From the NCBI RefSeq assembly GCF_005047355.1, contig NZ_SUMC01000018.1, forward strand, positions 90,678 through 154,677: a stretch of DNA of 64,000 bases, in the 5' to 3' direction. Of this stretch, positions 16,245 to 25,676 are shown in pieces; position 1 is the first letter of the stretch, and every line of letters begins with the position of its first letter. Source of the stretch: Actinacidiphila oryziradicis. GTDB taxonomy: Bacteria; Actinomycetota; Actinomycetes; Streptomycetales; Streptomycetaceae. Below the pieces are notes generated by a model. It saw nothing but the letters and a program-made list of their open reading frames with translations. It made no database searches and was not told where the DNA came from. Both the position numbers and the translations under genes were made by a program.

Positions 16245-16427
16245 ATGGCATCGACAGTGCTCAGCATGCGCATGGACGGGGACTTGCTGGACCGCCTCCG
16301 TAGCCACGCCGCCAAATCCGGAATGAGCGTCCAGGACTACATAGTCCGGACGCTCATTCGGGACGACTTCGACCAGCGTTTCCAGTCCGCCGTCGAGGAG
16401 ACGGAACGCTTCTACAAGATCACCTAA
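16245..16427 (+). CDS. 60-residue ribbon-helix-helix protein
   Basis: MASTVLSMRMDGDLLDRLRSHAAKSGMSVQDYIVRTLIRDDF matches the Arc/CopG ribbon-helix-helix fold: a basic beta strand, helix A, turn and helix B, with a short acidic tail. Probably a dimeric DNA-binding protein. No toxin gene lies beside it, so an antitoxin role is not supported. ATG at 16245 is chosen as the fold begins immediately after it. Confidence 0.8.
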   Translation: MASTVLSMRMDGDLLDRLRSHAAKSGMSVQDYIVRTLIRDDFDQRFQSAVEETERFYKIT

Positions 16428-16447
16428 GCAGGATCACGTAAGCCGGA

Positions 16448-17905
16448 TCACGTAAGCCCCAGCGCCGGCATCAGGTAGTAGAAGGCGAAGACCGCCGACA
16501 CCGCGTACAGCGCCACCGGCACCTCGCGCCCCCGGCCCGCGGCGAGCCGCAGCAGGCAGAAGGCGAGGAAGCCGATGCCGATGCCGTTGGTGATCGAGTA
16601 CGTGAACGGCATCAGCAGCATCGTCAGGAACGCCGGGATGGCGATCGTGAAGTCGCTCCAGTCGATGTCCCGGATGCCGCCCGCCAGGATCAGGAAACCG
16701 ACCGCCAGCAGCGCGGGAGTGGCCGCCTGCGCGGGCACCATGGTGGCCACCGGCGTGAGGAAGAGCGCCACCACGAAGACCAGGCCGGTGACGATCGATG
16801 CCAGCCCGGTGCGGGCACCCTCCCCGGCGCCGGCCGTGGACTCCGCGAAGCAGGTGTTGGCGGAGCTGGAGGAGAAGCCACCGGCGGCCGTCGCGATGCC
16901 GTCGACCATCAGCACCTTGCTGATGCCGGGCAGGTCGCCCCGCTCGTCCAGCAGGTGCGCCTCGTCGCTGACGCCGAGGATCGTCCCCATGGCGTCGAAG
17001 AAGCACGACAGCAGCACGGTGAAGACGAAGAGCACCCCGGTGACGATCCCCACCTCGTGGAAGCCGCCGAAGAGACTGACCTTGCCGATCAGCCCGAAGT
17101 CGGGCGACGAGACCGGATCGCCGGGCCAGGAGGGGACGGTCAGGCCCCAGTCCGCGGGCTTGATGGCGGCGACCGCGTTCACGATCAGCGCCAGCACGGT
17201 CATCGCCACGATGCTGATCAGGATCGCGCCCGGTACCTTGCGGATGATCAGGGTCAGGGTGAGCAGTGCGCCCAGGATGAACACCAGCACCGGCCAGCCG
17301 GTCAGATGACCGTCGGCGCCCAGTTGCAAGGGCACGGTGGTGTGCGCGGCGTCCGGCATACGGGAGACGAAGCCGCCGTCGACGAGGCCGATCAGCATGA
17401 TGAACAGGCCGATACCGATCGCGATCGCCTTCCGGAGACCGAGCGGCACCGCGCTCATCACGCGCTCCCGCAACCCGGTGGCGACCAGCAGCATGATCGC
17501 GAAACCGGCCAGCGCCACCATCCCCATGGCGTCCGGCCAGCTCATCCTCGGCGCCAGCTGAAGGGCGACCACGGTGTTCACTCCGAGGCCTGCGGCGAGC
17601 GCTATCGGCACATTGCCGACCACACCCATGAGGAGCGTGGTGAAGGCCGCGGTCACGACGGTGGCGGTGACCAGCTGACCGTTGGCGAGATGGTGACCGT
17701 ACTTGTCGGTACCCGAGCTGAGAATGATCGGGTTCAACACGATGATGTACGCCATCGCGAAGAAGGTGGCGAGGCCTCCACGGATCTCCCGGGGGACCGA
17801 GGAGCCCCGCTCCGAGATCTTGAAGAAGCGGTCCAGAGCGTTGCGGGCGGGCGTCGGGGGCAACGTGGCGGCGCACGTCGCAGCGGGGGCCGAAATGGGC
17901 GGCAT
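16448..17905 (-). CDS. AzgA/NCS2-type guanine-hypoxanthine permease
   Basis: A 485-residue membrane protein with about 12-14 helices. EIRGGLATFFAMAYIIVLNPIIL, GLGVNTVVALQLAPRMSW and GFSSSSANTCFAESTAGAGEGARTG are characteristic of the AzgA branch of the nucleobase permeases, which imports guanine, hypoxanthine or adenine by proton symport. It is preceded by a palindrome and a small hairpin that may be its control region. Confidence 0.92.
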   Translation of the reverse strand: MPPISAPAATCAATLPPTPARNALDRFFKISERGSSVPREIRGGLATFFAMAYIIVLNPIILSSGTDKYGHHLANGQLVTATVVTAAFTTLLMGVVGNVPIALAAGLGVNTVVALQLAPRMSWPDAMGMVALAGFAIMLLVATGLRERVMSAVPLGLRKAIAIGIGLFIMLIGLVDGGFVSRMPDAAHTTVPLQLGADGHLTGWPVLVFILGALLTLTLIIRKVPGAILISIVAMTVLALIVNAVAAIKPADWGLTVPSWPGDPVSSPDFGLIGKVSLFGGFHEVGIVTGVLFVFTVLLSCFFDAMGTILGVSDEAHLLDERGDLPGISKVLMVDGIATAAGGFSSSSANTCFAESTAGAGEGARTGLASIVTGLVFVVALFLTPVATMVPAQAATPALLAVGFLILAGGIRDIDWSDFTIAIPAFLTMLLMPFTYSITNGIGIGFLAFCLLRLAAGRGREVPVALYAVSAVFAFYYLMPALGLT

Positions 17906-17935
17906 GGGGGTGCGGATTTCCCTTGCTTATGGATG

Positions 17936-17972
17936 TTCGTACGAAAGAATCCGGCCAAAGCCGGATCGTTTC
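17936..17972. promoter_or_regulatory. Palindrome and hairpin upstream of the purine permease
   Basis: TTCGTACGAA (17936-17945) is a perfect palindrome. It adjoins ATCCGGC-CAAA-GCCGGAT (17949-17966), flanked by GAAA/TTTC. This could be an operator plus a leader hairpin. It does not resemble the conserved purine riboswitch core. Confidence 0.35.
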
Positions 17973-18060
17973 AGTATGAACACATCATCCGACCAAAGCC
18001 ATCTCCGCGCGTAGACCCGGCTCCACCTCTCCCAACAAGTCGACCGCGTAGGCTGTCCGC

Positions 18061-18336
18061 ATGAGCAAGTGGATCCCCGAGCGCGAAGCCCCGGAGCCGC
18101 TGGAGGCGAATGACGTCGCCACCGTCACGATCGGCACGATCGTGTGGTTCGTCCTCTTCCTCGTCCAGCTGCCCTTCTACGGCTGGTACGCCGACCACGG
18201 CCACGCCTGGTGGATCTGGACCTGCCTCGCCGGCGCGGGCCTCGGCCTCATCGGCCTCGTCTATGTACGCGCCCGCCGCGACGCGCTCCGCCGAGAGGCG
18301 GAAGCCACCAGGGACGAGGTCGGCCCAGCGGCATAG
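18061..18336 (+). CDS. DUF2530 membrane protein
   Basis: A 91-residue protein with two membrane helices (about 22-42 and 50-68) and the DUF2530 pattern PLEANDVATVTIGTIVWFVLF...W..A....GLGLIGLVYVRARRDA. Function unknown. TAGGCT ends 6 nt before the ATG with no Shine-Dalgarno sequence, consistent with a leaderless mRNA. Confidence 0.88.
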   Translation: MSKWIPEREAPEPLEANDVATVTIGTIVWFVLFLVQLPFYGWYADHGHAWWIWTCLAGAGLGLIGLVYVRARRDALRREAEATRDEVGPAA

Positions 18337-18410
18337 CCGCACCCTGAGATCTCCCTCACCCTCCGCCCGCCACCAGGTGCGCCCGTCGCCGGGCACGTAA
18401 CGTCGAGGTC

Positions 18411-20933
18411 ATGACGGTCGACGAGCTCTCGGAGCCGACAGGCTCACAACCAGGGGCGGGCGGCCGGACGACAACCGGCCTGACCGGCGCGGAGGTCGAA
18501 GCGCGGATCGCGCGCGGAGAGGTCAACGACGTCCCCGTACGCTCGTCGCGCTCGATGACCGAGATCGTCAAGGCCAATGTCTTCACCCGCTTCAACGCGA
18601 TCATCGGCGTCCTCTTCCTCGTCATCCTGGTTGTCGGCCCCATCCAGGACGGCTTCTTCGGCATTGTGATCGTCGCCAACACCGCGATCGGCATCGTCCA
18701 GGAGTGGCGGGCCAAGAAGACCCTCGACGGCCTCGCCGTCATCGGCGAGGCGAAGCCCACCGTCCGCCGCGACAGCACCGCTGTCCAGGTCTCCGTTTCC
18801 GCCATCGTCCTGGGCGACCTCATCGAGCTGGGCCCCGGCGACAAGGTCGTCGTCGACGGCGAAGTGAGCGAGGCCGACTGCCTGGAGATCGACGAGTCCC
18901 TGCTTACCGGCGAGGCCGACCCCGTCCTCAAGCGCACCGGCGACCCGGTCAGGTCCGGCAGCTTCGTGGTCGCCGGCGGCGGCGCCTTCATCGCCACCAA
19001 GGTCGGCCGGGAGGCCTACGCCGCGCAACTCGCCGAAGAGGCCTCCCGCTTCACCCTCATCCACTCCGAACTGCGCTCCGGCATCAGCCAGATCCTGAAG
19101 TACGTCACCTGGATGATGATCCCGAGCGCGATCGGCCTGGTCGTCAGCCAGCTCATCGTCGAGAGGCACAACTGGCAGGAAGCCGTCCGCCGCATGATCG
19201 GCGGCATCGTGCCGATGGTCCCCGAAGGCCTGGTGCTCCTCACCTCCGTCGCCTTCGCGATCGGTGTGATCCGGCTCGGCCGCAAGCAGGTCCTCGTCCA
19301 GGAGCTCCCCGCCATCGAAGGGCTCGCCCGGATCGACGTCGTCTGCCTCGACAAGACCGGCACCCTCACCGAGGGCGGCATGGACGTCACCGAGCTGCGC
19401 CTCCTGGGCGCCGCCGACGAGCACCGCACGAGGCAGGTGCTGGGCGCCCTCGGCGCCGCCGACCCCCGCCCCAATGCCAGCCTCCAGGCCGTCGCCGACG
19501 CCTACCCCGTCCCGATCCCCGAATGGCACCGCACCGATTCCCTCCCCTTCTCCTCCGCCCGTAAATACAGCGGCGCCGCCTTCAAGCAGCCCGACGGCGA
19601 AAGCAGTACGTGGCTGCTCGGCGCCCCCGATGTCCTCCTCCGGTCAGGAAATCCCGGGAACCCCGGTCATCCGGCCGACCCCGCCACCGGCCCGGTCCTC
19701 GCCGACATCGACCACCTCAACGCCCAGGGCTCGCGCGTCCTGCTCCTGGCCCGCACCACCAAGAGCCTCGACGACCCGGACCCCGCCGCCCCCGCGTCTC
19801 TCACCCCGGCGGCCCTCGTCGTCCTCGATCAGCGGCTCCGCGCCGACGCCGCCGAGACCCTCCGCTACTTCGGCGAACAGGGTGTCCAGGCCAAGGTCAT
19901 CTCCGGCGACAACGCTGTCTCCGTCGGCGCCGTCGCCGCCAAGCTCGGCCTCCCCGGCGCCGAACGCACCACCGACGCCCGGGACCTCCCCACCGATCGC
20001 CCCGCCATGGCCGCCGCCCTCGACGCCGGCACCGTCTTCGGCCGCGTAACCCCGCAGCAGAAGCGCGACATGGTCGGCGCCCTCCAGTCCGGCGGCCACA
20101 ACGTCGCGATGACCGGCGACGGCGTCAACGACGTCCTCGCCCTCAAGGACGCCGACATCGGCGTCTCCATGGGCTCGGGCTCCGAAGCCACCCGGGCGGT
20201 GGCCCAGATCGTGCTCCTGGACAACAGCTTCGCCACCCTGCCCTCGGTCGTGGCGGAGGGGCGGAGGGTGATCGGCAACATCACCCGCGTCGCCACGCTC
20301 TTCCTCACCAAGACCGTCTACTCCGTGCTCCTCGCGATCCTGGTCGCCCTCTGGCAGGTCCCCTACCCCTTCCTCCCCCGCCACCTCACCCTGCTGTCCA
20401 CCCTCACCATCGGCATCCCCGGCTTCTTCCTCGCCCTCGCCCCCAACAAGGAGCGGGCCAGGCCCCACTTCGTACGGCGCGTCATGCGGTACTCACTGCC
20501 GGCGGGCATCATCGCGGGGGCCGCGACCTTCATCACGTATCTCATCGCCCGCCACCACTACACCGGCGCGGGAGCGCTCGACGCCGAGACCAGCGCGGCG
20601 ACGCTCACGCTCTTCCTGATCTCCATGTGGGTCCTGGCCATCGTCGCCCGCCCCTACACCTGGGGGCGCGTCACTCTCGTCCTGGCCATGGGCGCGGGCT
20701 TCGTCGTCGTCCTCGTCACGCCTTCGCTGCAGCGCTATTTCGCCCTCAGACTCGTCGGCACCGAGGCTCCCTGGGCAGCGGTCGGTGTCGCGGTGGTCGC
20801 CTCGGCGGTCCTGGAGGTGGTCTGGCGCCGGGCCGGCGCCGGAGACGGGCCGGCCACCACGGGGGAAACGGACGCCGGGCCGCCCACGAGGGACGACCCG
20901 GCGCCGGGTGACGCGGTACGGCGTGAACTGTGA
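18411..20933 (+). CDS. CtpE-like P-type cation ATPase
   Basis: An 840-residue P-type ATPase. TGEADPV is the actuator-domain motif, DKTGTLT carries the phosphorylated Asp (near residue 314), TGDGVNDVLALKDADIGVSMGSGSE is the hinge, and PMVPEGLVLL replaces the CPx motif of heavy-metal pumps, pointing to a Ca2+/alkali-type pump as in mycobacterial CtpE. The C-terminal tail is acidic and disordered. TAACGT lies 7 nt before the ATG, so the mRNA may be leaderless. Confidence 0.9.
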   Translation: MTVDELSEPTGSQPGAGGRTTTGLTGAEVEARIARGEVNDVPVRSSRSMTEIVKANVFTRFNAIIGVLFLVILVVGPIQDGFFGIVIVANTAIGIVQEWRAKKTLDGLAVIGEAKPTVRRDSTAVQVSVSAIVLGDLIELGPGDKVVVDGEVSEADCLEIDESLLTGEADPVLKRTGDPVRSGSFVVAGGGAFIATKVGREAYAAQLAEEASRFTLIHSELRSGISQILKYVTWMMIPSAIGLVVSQLIVERHNWQEAVRRMIGGIVPMVPEGLVLLTSVAFAIGVIRLGRKQVLVQELPAIEGLARIDVVCLDKTGTLTEGGMDVTELRLLGAADEHRTRQVLGALGAADPRPNASLQAVADAYPVPIPEWHRTDSLPFSSARKYSGAAFKQPDGESSTWLLGAPDVLLRSGNPGNPGHPADPATGPVLADIDHLNAQGSRVLLLARTTKSLDDPDPAAPASLTPAALVVLDQRLRADAAETLRYFGEQGVQAKVISGDNAVSVGAVAAKLGLPGAERTTDARDLPTDRPAMAAALDAGTVFGRVTPQQKRDMVGALQSGGHNVAMTGDGVNDVLALKDADIGVSMGSGSEATRAVAQIVLLDNSFATLPSVVAEGRRVIGNITRVATLFLTKTVYSVLLAILVALWQVPYPFLPRHLTLLSTLTIGIPGFFLALAPNKERARPHFVRRVMRYSLPAGIIAGAATFITYLIARHHYTGAGALDAETSAATLTLFLISMWVLAIVARPYTWGRVTLVLAMGAGFVVVLVTPSLQRYFALRLVGTEAPWAAVGVAVVASAVLEVVWRRAGAGDGPATTGETDAGPPTRDDPAPGDAVRREL

Positions 20934-20942
20934 GCCGTGAGT

Positions 20943-21026
20943 CAGGGCGCCGGCGGTGCCGGACTTCACCGTCTTGACGGTGGTGTAGGCGGTGGCGCCC
21001 TTCTTATGGAACTGCAGCTTGTCAAT
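20943..21026 (-). pseudogene. Remnant of a secreted repeat-domain protein
   Basis: Minus-strand reading gives KLQFHKKGATAYTTVKTVK then SGTAGAL, which looks like the beta-strand repeat found in some Streptomyces secreted proteins (recognised from memory). It has no start, signal peptide or domain partner and overlaps the end of the next gene in another frame. A fragment left after a deletion. Confidence 0.45.
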
Positions 21027-24000
21027 CAAACCAGCGGTCCCGCGCCAGCTCCTCCGTACGCGTCGGGTCCTCCAGGAGCGCGGCCACCTCGAAGCGGCGC
21101 TGCCACTGCCCGGCGGCCCAGGCCAGGCCGGCCGCGACGCCCTCCAGGGTGGCGGCGTGCAGGGTGCCGTCCACCCAGCGCCAGTCGAGTTCGATGCGTT
21201 CCTCGGTGCCGTCGGCACCATCGGCAACGAGTAGCTGCTCGTGCTCGATGTACGTCAGCGGGGCGCCCGGAAGCAGCTCGCGGACCGCGTCCGGGACGGG
21301 GTGCGGCTCGCCGTCGGAGACGACGGGGACGTCGTAGGCCTCGGAGAGACGGCGGACCTGGAGGAGCTCGGCGAGGTCGGCGGCGCGGTGCGGGGGTACG
21401 GGGAGCAGCGGCCGGCCGGCGGTGAGGGGGAGGAGGTCGGGGGCGTCGGCGATGAGGGCGTCGGAGGCGTCGACGACGAGGACCCGGCGACCGTCGGCGA
21501 CGGCGCGGAGTTCGTCCGGGAGGGTGACCTGGTCGGGGTCGAGCTCGGCCAGGGCGGCGTAGAGCCGGTGGAGTTGGGCCGGGGTGACGGGGAGGGAGGG
21601 GTCGGCGAGGCGGCCGAGGAGTTCGGCGGCGCCGCCGGGCTCGCCCAGCAGCGCGTCCACGGAGGTCCGAACCCCGAGGGCGCGCAGCACCTGGTCGTCG
21701 GCGGCGCCTGCCTCGGCGTCCTCGTACAGCCCGGCGAGGAGCGGGTCGCCGCCGGCGGCGCGGAGGCCGACGGGCCGGCGGCCGTCCAGGACCGGGTGGT
21801 CTCGCAGCCACCAGGCGGTGTACGGGCGGACCGACTCGGTGGTGCCGTCGGGCAGCAGGACCCGCAGCGTGGAGGTGATCGCGTCCCGGAGCGGCGGCTG
21901 GGAGAGCATGGCGAGAGCCTGCGGCCAGGCGTCGTCATCGACCAGGTCCAGGTCCCGCACCGCGATGATCTCGGTGGCGACCGGCGGCACATCGGTCTCC
22001 GGGAGCTGGTCGAGGACGTCTTCGCACCACACGTCCACGGCGTCCAGCAGGCCGGCGTCGTCCGGCTCGGCGAAGTCGCTCTCGCGTGGCTCCAGCTCGT
22101 CCGGGTCGAGGACCACGTCCGCCGCCCGTACGAGGGCGAAGGTGGCCAGCACACCGCAGGCGGTGAGCGGCTGCTCGCCCCACCGCGTGGCGAACTCGGC
22201 GTCCACGGAGGCCAGCTCGCCCTCCCGGATCACCTGTGCGAAGGCGCTGCCGGGCAGCACCAGTTCGCCGGCCGGCGCGGGTTCGCCCTCGTCGTCGGGG
22301 AGGGCGAGGGCGCCGAGCCAGGGCTCGTCGCCGGGGGCCAGATTCGCCTCCCGTACGAGACCGAGCACGACTTCGGCGAGCTCCTCCGGGTCGAGGGCGC
22401 TCTCGTCCCCGTCGACCATGTCCCAGGCCTCGTCGGCGTCCAGGGACTGCGCGACGGCCGCCCGGACCTGCGGGGTCGTCAGTACGGCGCGCGGGGTGGC
22501 GGGGGTCGCCCCCAGCTTCTCCAGCAGCGGGTGGGCGGCGTCCGGGTGGGCGACCTTCAGGCCGAGGCGGGCCAGCTCGGCGAGGTCGGCGCCGCCGCCG
22601 CTGAGCGGGAGCAGCACCTGGCGCGGGCCGATGGTGGTCCGGCCGTCGGCGAGCGGCACCGGCAGGCCGGTCAGCCGGTCGGGGTCGCTGCCGGCGAGGG
22701 CGTCGTACAGCCGCCGCCACCATCCCGCGGGGCGTTCGGCCCCGGCCAGCCGGTCGATGGCCTCGCCGAGCGGAAGGCGGGCCACGCCCAGGGTGCGCAG
22801 CTCGGGGCGCCGCTCCAGCCCGGCGGGCAGCAGGTTGGGCAGCACTTCGGCCAGTACGTCGACGGTGGCGGCGTTGGCCGCTTCCAGCACCTCGGCCTCG
22901 ATGGGCCGCAGGGCCGCGCCGGAGCCGCCTGTGGTGCTCGCTTCGGTGTCCATGACGGCCAGGTCGGAGTCCAGGTCCGCCGCGCCCTGGCCGCCGTCCG
23001 CCTGCGGCACCGCCCGGGGCAGGAACGCCGTACGCGGCAGTCCCGCCAGCACCTGCCGCCGCAGCTCCGCGTCCAGCACGCCCTGGCCCAGCGGGCCCGG
23101 CACCAGGTCGACGATGCCCGGGCCGACCGGCTGCCAGTCGCGCAGCAGCGTGACGTAGGCCTCGGCGGCCCGCGCCACCAGGAAGTCCGTCAGCGGGCCC
23201 GGGGCCGCGTGCCGGCGTGCCGGGTCCAGCGGGAACGACGCGATGAGCAGCGCCGGCAGCCCCAGCGGCTCGTCCGTAGGCGTCGGGGCGTGGACCACCG
23301 GTGCCGTACCGGGCCGGTCCGGGGCGCCGTCGCCGCCCACCGGGACGGCCCAGGTCACGGACCAGAACGGGCGCAGCCGCTCCTCGACCGGGCGGTCGGC
23401 GAGCAGCTCCGCCCCGAGCGGCCCGTTCGCGCTCTCCACCCGCCACCGGGTGGCGCCGTTCGCGGTGTCCTCCACCACGACGGTGCCGTCTTCCTGACGG
23501 CGCGTCAGGGTCCGTACCCCGTCCGGCGTGTCGATCACGATCTCGGCCAGCCCCGGCAACGCCAGCAGCAGCGCGTCGTCAACGGCCGCGAGCAGCCGCC
23601 CGGCCAGGTCCTCGGCGGCGCCATCGCGCAACGGCAGTACCACGACGGTGTCGTACCCGTCCGGAGCGGTGCCCTCGGCGGGTAGCGGCAGGCGCAGCAG
23701 CGGTACGTGGCCGTCGCGCCGGCGCAGCTCGTCCGCGAGGCTCTCATTGCCGGTCGCCGCCTCGTACGCCAGGTCGCGGGCCTCCGCGAGGGACCAGCGC
23801 ACGCCCCCGTGCCGGCCTACGACGGCGGGCTCGTCACTCACGGCCAGCACGGCCGAGAAGCCGACACCGAAGCGGCCGACGGCCTGGGTGGCCTCCTCGC
23901 GTTTCGCGCTGGCGCGCAGCGTCGCCAGGGACTCGACGCCCGCGGCGTCGAGCGGGGCGCCGGTGTTCGCGGCGGCGAGGAGGCCCGGCTGGAGGTTCAG

Positions 24001-24237
24001 GCGCAGACGGCCCGGCACCTTGGCACGGATCGCCGCGTCCGCGGCGTTCTGGGCGAGCTCCACGACGAGGCGGTCGCGGTAACCGCCGAGTGCCAGGTCC
24101 TCTTCCGCGTTCGCGTCCTCCCGGAAGCGGGCGGGCGACGCCGCCCATGCGTCCAGCACGCCTCGGCGCAGCCTTGCGGTCCCGAACGGGTCGGCTCCAC
24201 CGTCCGGCTGCGGCCGTACCATCGCAGTGCCGCTCAC
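21022..24237 (-). CDS. Large sacsin/Hsp90-like GHKL ATPase-domain protein
   Basis: A 1,071-residue cytoplasmic protein. The N-terminal ~200 residues form a GHKL nucleotide-binding fold: VVELAQNAADAA (N-box, Mg2+ site), TGAPLDAAGVESLATLRAS and VGRFGVGFSAVLAVSD (G-box). The rest is a long, acidic, Leu/Ala-rich region without a domain I can name. This organisation resembles sacsin N-terminal ATP-binding proteins. GTG at 24237 is chosen because GAGGGAG lies 8 nt upstream; ATG at 24267 would precede that site. Possibly a chaperone. Confidence 0.85.
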   Translation of the reverse strand: MSGTAMVRPQPDGGADPFGTARLRRGVLDAWAASPARFREDANAEEDLALGGYRDRLVVELAQNAADAAIRAKVPGRLRLNLQPGLLAAANTGAPLDAAGVESLATLRASAKREEATQAVGRFGVGFSAVLAVSDEPAVVGRHGGVRWSLAEARDLAYEAATGNESLADELRRRDGHVPLLRLPLPAEGTAPDGYDTVVVLPLRDGAAEDLAGRLLAAVDDALLLALPGLAEIVIDTPDGVRTLTRRQEDGTVVVEDTANGATRWRVESANGPLGAELLADRPVEERLRPFWSVTWAVPVGGDGAPDRPGTAPVVHAPTPTDEPLGLPALLIASFPLDPARRHAAPGPLTDFLVARAAEAYVTLLRDWQPVGPGIVDLVPGPLGQGVLDAELRRQVLAGLPRTAFLPRAVPQADGGQGAADLDSDLAVMDTEASTTGGSGAALRPIEAEVLEAANAATVDVLAEVLPNLLPAGLERRPELRTLGVARLPLGEAIDRLAGAERPAGWWRRLYDALAGSDPDRLTGLPVPLADGRTTIGPRQVLLPLSGGGADLAELARLGLKVAHPDAAHPLLEKLGATPATPRAVLTTPQVRAAVAQSLDADEAWDMVDGDESALDPEELAEVVLGLVREANLAPGDEPWLGALALPDDEGEPAPAGELVLPGSAFAQVIREGELASVDAEFATRWGEQPLTACGVLATFALVRAADVVLDPDELEPRESDFAEPDDAGLLDAVDVWCEDVLDQLPETDVPPVATEIIAVRDLDLVDDDAWPQALAMLSQPPLRDAITSTLRVLLPDGTTESVRPYTAWWLRDHPVLDGRRPVGLRAAGGDPLLAGLYEDAEAGAADDQVLRALGVRTSVDALLGEPGGAAELLGRLADPSLPVTPAQLHRLYAALAELDPDQVTLPDELRAVADGRRVLVVDASDALIADAPDLLPLTAGRPLLPVPPHRAADLAELLQVRRLSEAYDVPVVSDGEPHPVPDAVRELLPGAPLTYIEHEQLLVADGADGTEERIELDWRWVDGTLHAATLEGVAAGLAWAAGQWQRRFEVAALLEDPTRTEELARDRWFD

Positions 24238-24598
24238 GTCGTCTTCTCCCTCGCCTTGCGAACCCATGCGCGGCGCACGTTACCGGGTTGCGCTGCGCTG
24301 GGCCGGACGGCGGTCCCGGCTACGGCCCGCTGGCCCCAGCCCGCTGCCCGCCGCCCGCGCCTTCGGCGCCCCGCATCGCGCCGGGCCCCACCCCATTGTC
24401 GACCGCGAGCCGGTGCCAGGTGCCCGGTGGCCAGTGCCCGCAGCCCGGTGACCGGTGCCCGCACCTTCCGCGCCCCGCGCTGGCGCAGGAATGCCCGGCC
24501 AGGGCAAAGCGCCGCCGCCGCGTACTTGCGGGCCAGCCGGGCGCAGCCCCGTGACAGGGGGCGGGCGGGCGGGAAAACATCCCACCGCCCGCCGGGAG
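24238..24598. other. Intergenic region, very GC-rich, with a terminator
   Basis: A 361-bp gap. It holds imperfect repeats of GGTGCCCGG/GGTGCCAGG type around 24410-24470 and the hairpin annotated at 24560-24593. I see no convincing coding sequence. Confidence 0.5.
24560..24593 (-). terminator. Hairpin after the DUF3027 gene
   Basis: GGCGGGCGG plus GGG (24560-24573) pairs with CCCACCGCCCGCC (24581-24593) with one bulge and an AAAACAT loop, just beyond the DUF3027 stop codon. Confidence 0.7.
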
Positions 24599-25483
24599 TC
24601 AGGAGTGGCCGAGCTCTTCGGCGGGGGTGGACTCCTCCACGGACGCGTGCCGGTCCGGGTGGAGCGGCAGTGCTTCCACCGCTGTCTCGTCCAGCACGGG
24701 CGGCGGCGGTCGCAAAGGCTTGGGCATGACGGCGGCCTCGGAGTGGCCGCCGCAGCCGTAGGCGAGGGAGACGACGCGGCCGTCGGCGGGAGAGAACTCG
24801 TTGGCGCAGACACCGAAGGCCTGGCGCAGGGAGCCGGCCATCGGCACCAGGAAAGCGCACGTCACGCAATTGGCGGGAGCGGCCTGGGCCATGGGCGTCT
24901 TGGGGCCGTAGTCCTCCTCCCAACGGTCGGCGGCGACGTGCAGGCCGTAGCGGGACAGGACGCGGGGGCGCCCCATGCCGATTTCCTCGGCGACGGCGCC
25001 GATAGTGCCGACTGCGGGGGGTGTTGCGGGGGGCACCTCGATCTCGTCGGCGTCGAGGAGATCGGAGAGGGGATCACTGACGGGGTAGTCGGAGTCGCCG
25101 ATCCAGCCGGGTTCGAGACGGAGATCCTCGGCCTCGGTGGGCAGCAGATCGCCGGGCCCCATGTCACCCGGACGGAGTCGTTCGCTCCAGGGAACCCACT
25201 CGGGGGCGAGCACGGAATCGTCGCCGGGCAGGAGCACGGTCTCGTCGAGGGTGATGGATTTGGCCCGCGACGCGCGGGTCAGGGTGACGGCCCAGTGCCA
25301 CCCCCGGTAGGCGGGCTGCCTGCAGTCGAACAGGTGAGTAACGACACGGTCGCCCTCCGCGACCACCCCCAGGTGTTCTCCGACCACATCGGGCCCAAAG
25401 GCCCCTTCCACCGCCGAAAGAGCCACTTCAACCGCCTCGGCGCACAGGCGGTCTGGGGTACGGCTTCGCATCGCAGCACTCAC
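24599..25483 (-). CDS. DUF3027 family protein
   Basis: A 294-residue actinobacterial protein. RLCAEAVEVALSAVEG...GEHLGVVAEGDRVVTHLFDCRQPAYRGWHWAVTLTRA is the family core; further on CVTCAFLVPMAGSLRQAFGVCANEFSPADGRVVSLAYGCGGHSEA holds Cys and His residues that could bind a metal. Function unknown. GTG at 25483 is about 12 nt from GGAGAG; an alternative ATG lies 12 bp inside. A 12-bp palindrome overlaps the leader. Confidence 0.88.
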   Translation of the reverse strand: MSAAMRSRTPDRLCAEAVEVALSAVEGAFGPDVVGEHLGVVAEGDRVVTHLFDCRQPAYRGWHWAVTLTRASRAKSITLDETVLLPGDDSVLAPEWVPWSERLRPGDMGPGDLLPTEAEDLRLEPGWIGDSDYPVSDPLSDLLDADEIEVPPATPPAVGTIGAVAEEIGMGRPRVLSRYGLHVAADRWEEDYGPKTPMAQAAPANCVTCAFLVPMAGSLRQAFGVCANEFSPADGRVVSLAYGCGGHSEAAVMPKPLRPPPPVLDETAVEALPLHPDRHASVEESTPAEELGHS

Positions 25484-25484
25484 A

Positions 25485-25496
25485 AGAATCGATTCT
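25485..25496. promoter_or_regulatory. 12-bp palindrome at the DUF3027 start
   Basis: AGAATCGATTCT is a perfect palindrome immediately upstream of the start codon. Confidence 0.3.
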
Positions 25497-25676
25497 CTCC
25501 TACGCCGACTCACGCGTACGCCGGCCGGAGGGCGGGCACCGGCAGCGGAGCGGACCTGCGGACCGCGTCGACGCAACCGGCCGTCCCGGACGTCCTCGGG
25601 CGTACCTGTTGGCTTCTATTCTGCGGGATCACAAGCCACCCGCGCGCACCACGCTTGTTAAGGAAAGGGTACAGAA

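Noticed and set aside
16245..16427. Ribbon-helix-helix protein as an antitoxin
   Set aside because: No toxin-like gene lies on either side, and the gene ends next to the purine permease.
17936..17972. Possible purine riboswitch before the purine permease
   Set aside because: The hairpin is too small and lacks the conserved three-way junction core; an operator is more likely.
21241..23685. Long plus-strand frame opposite the sacsin-like gene
   Set aside because: Antisense shadow of a gene with GHKL motifs; composition is not protein-like.
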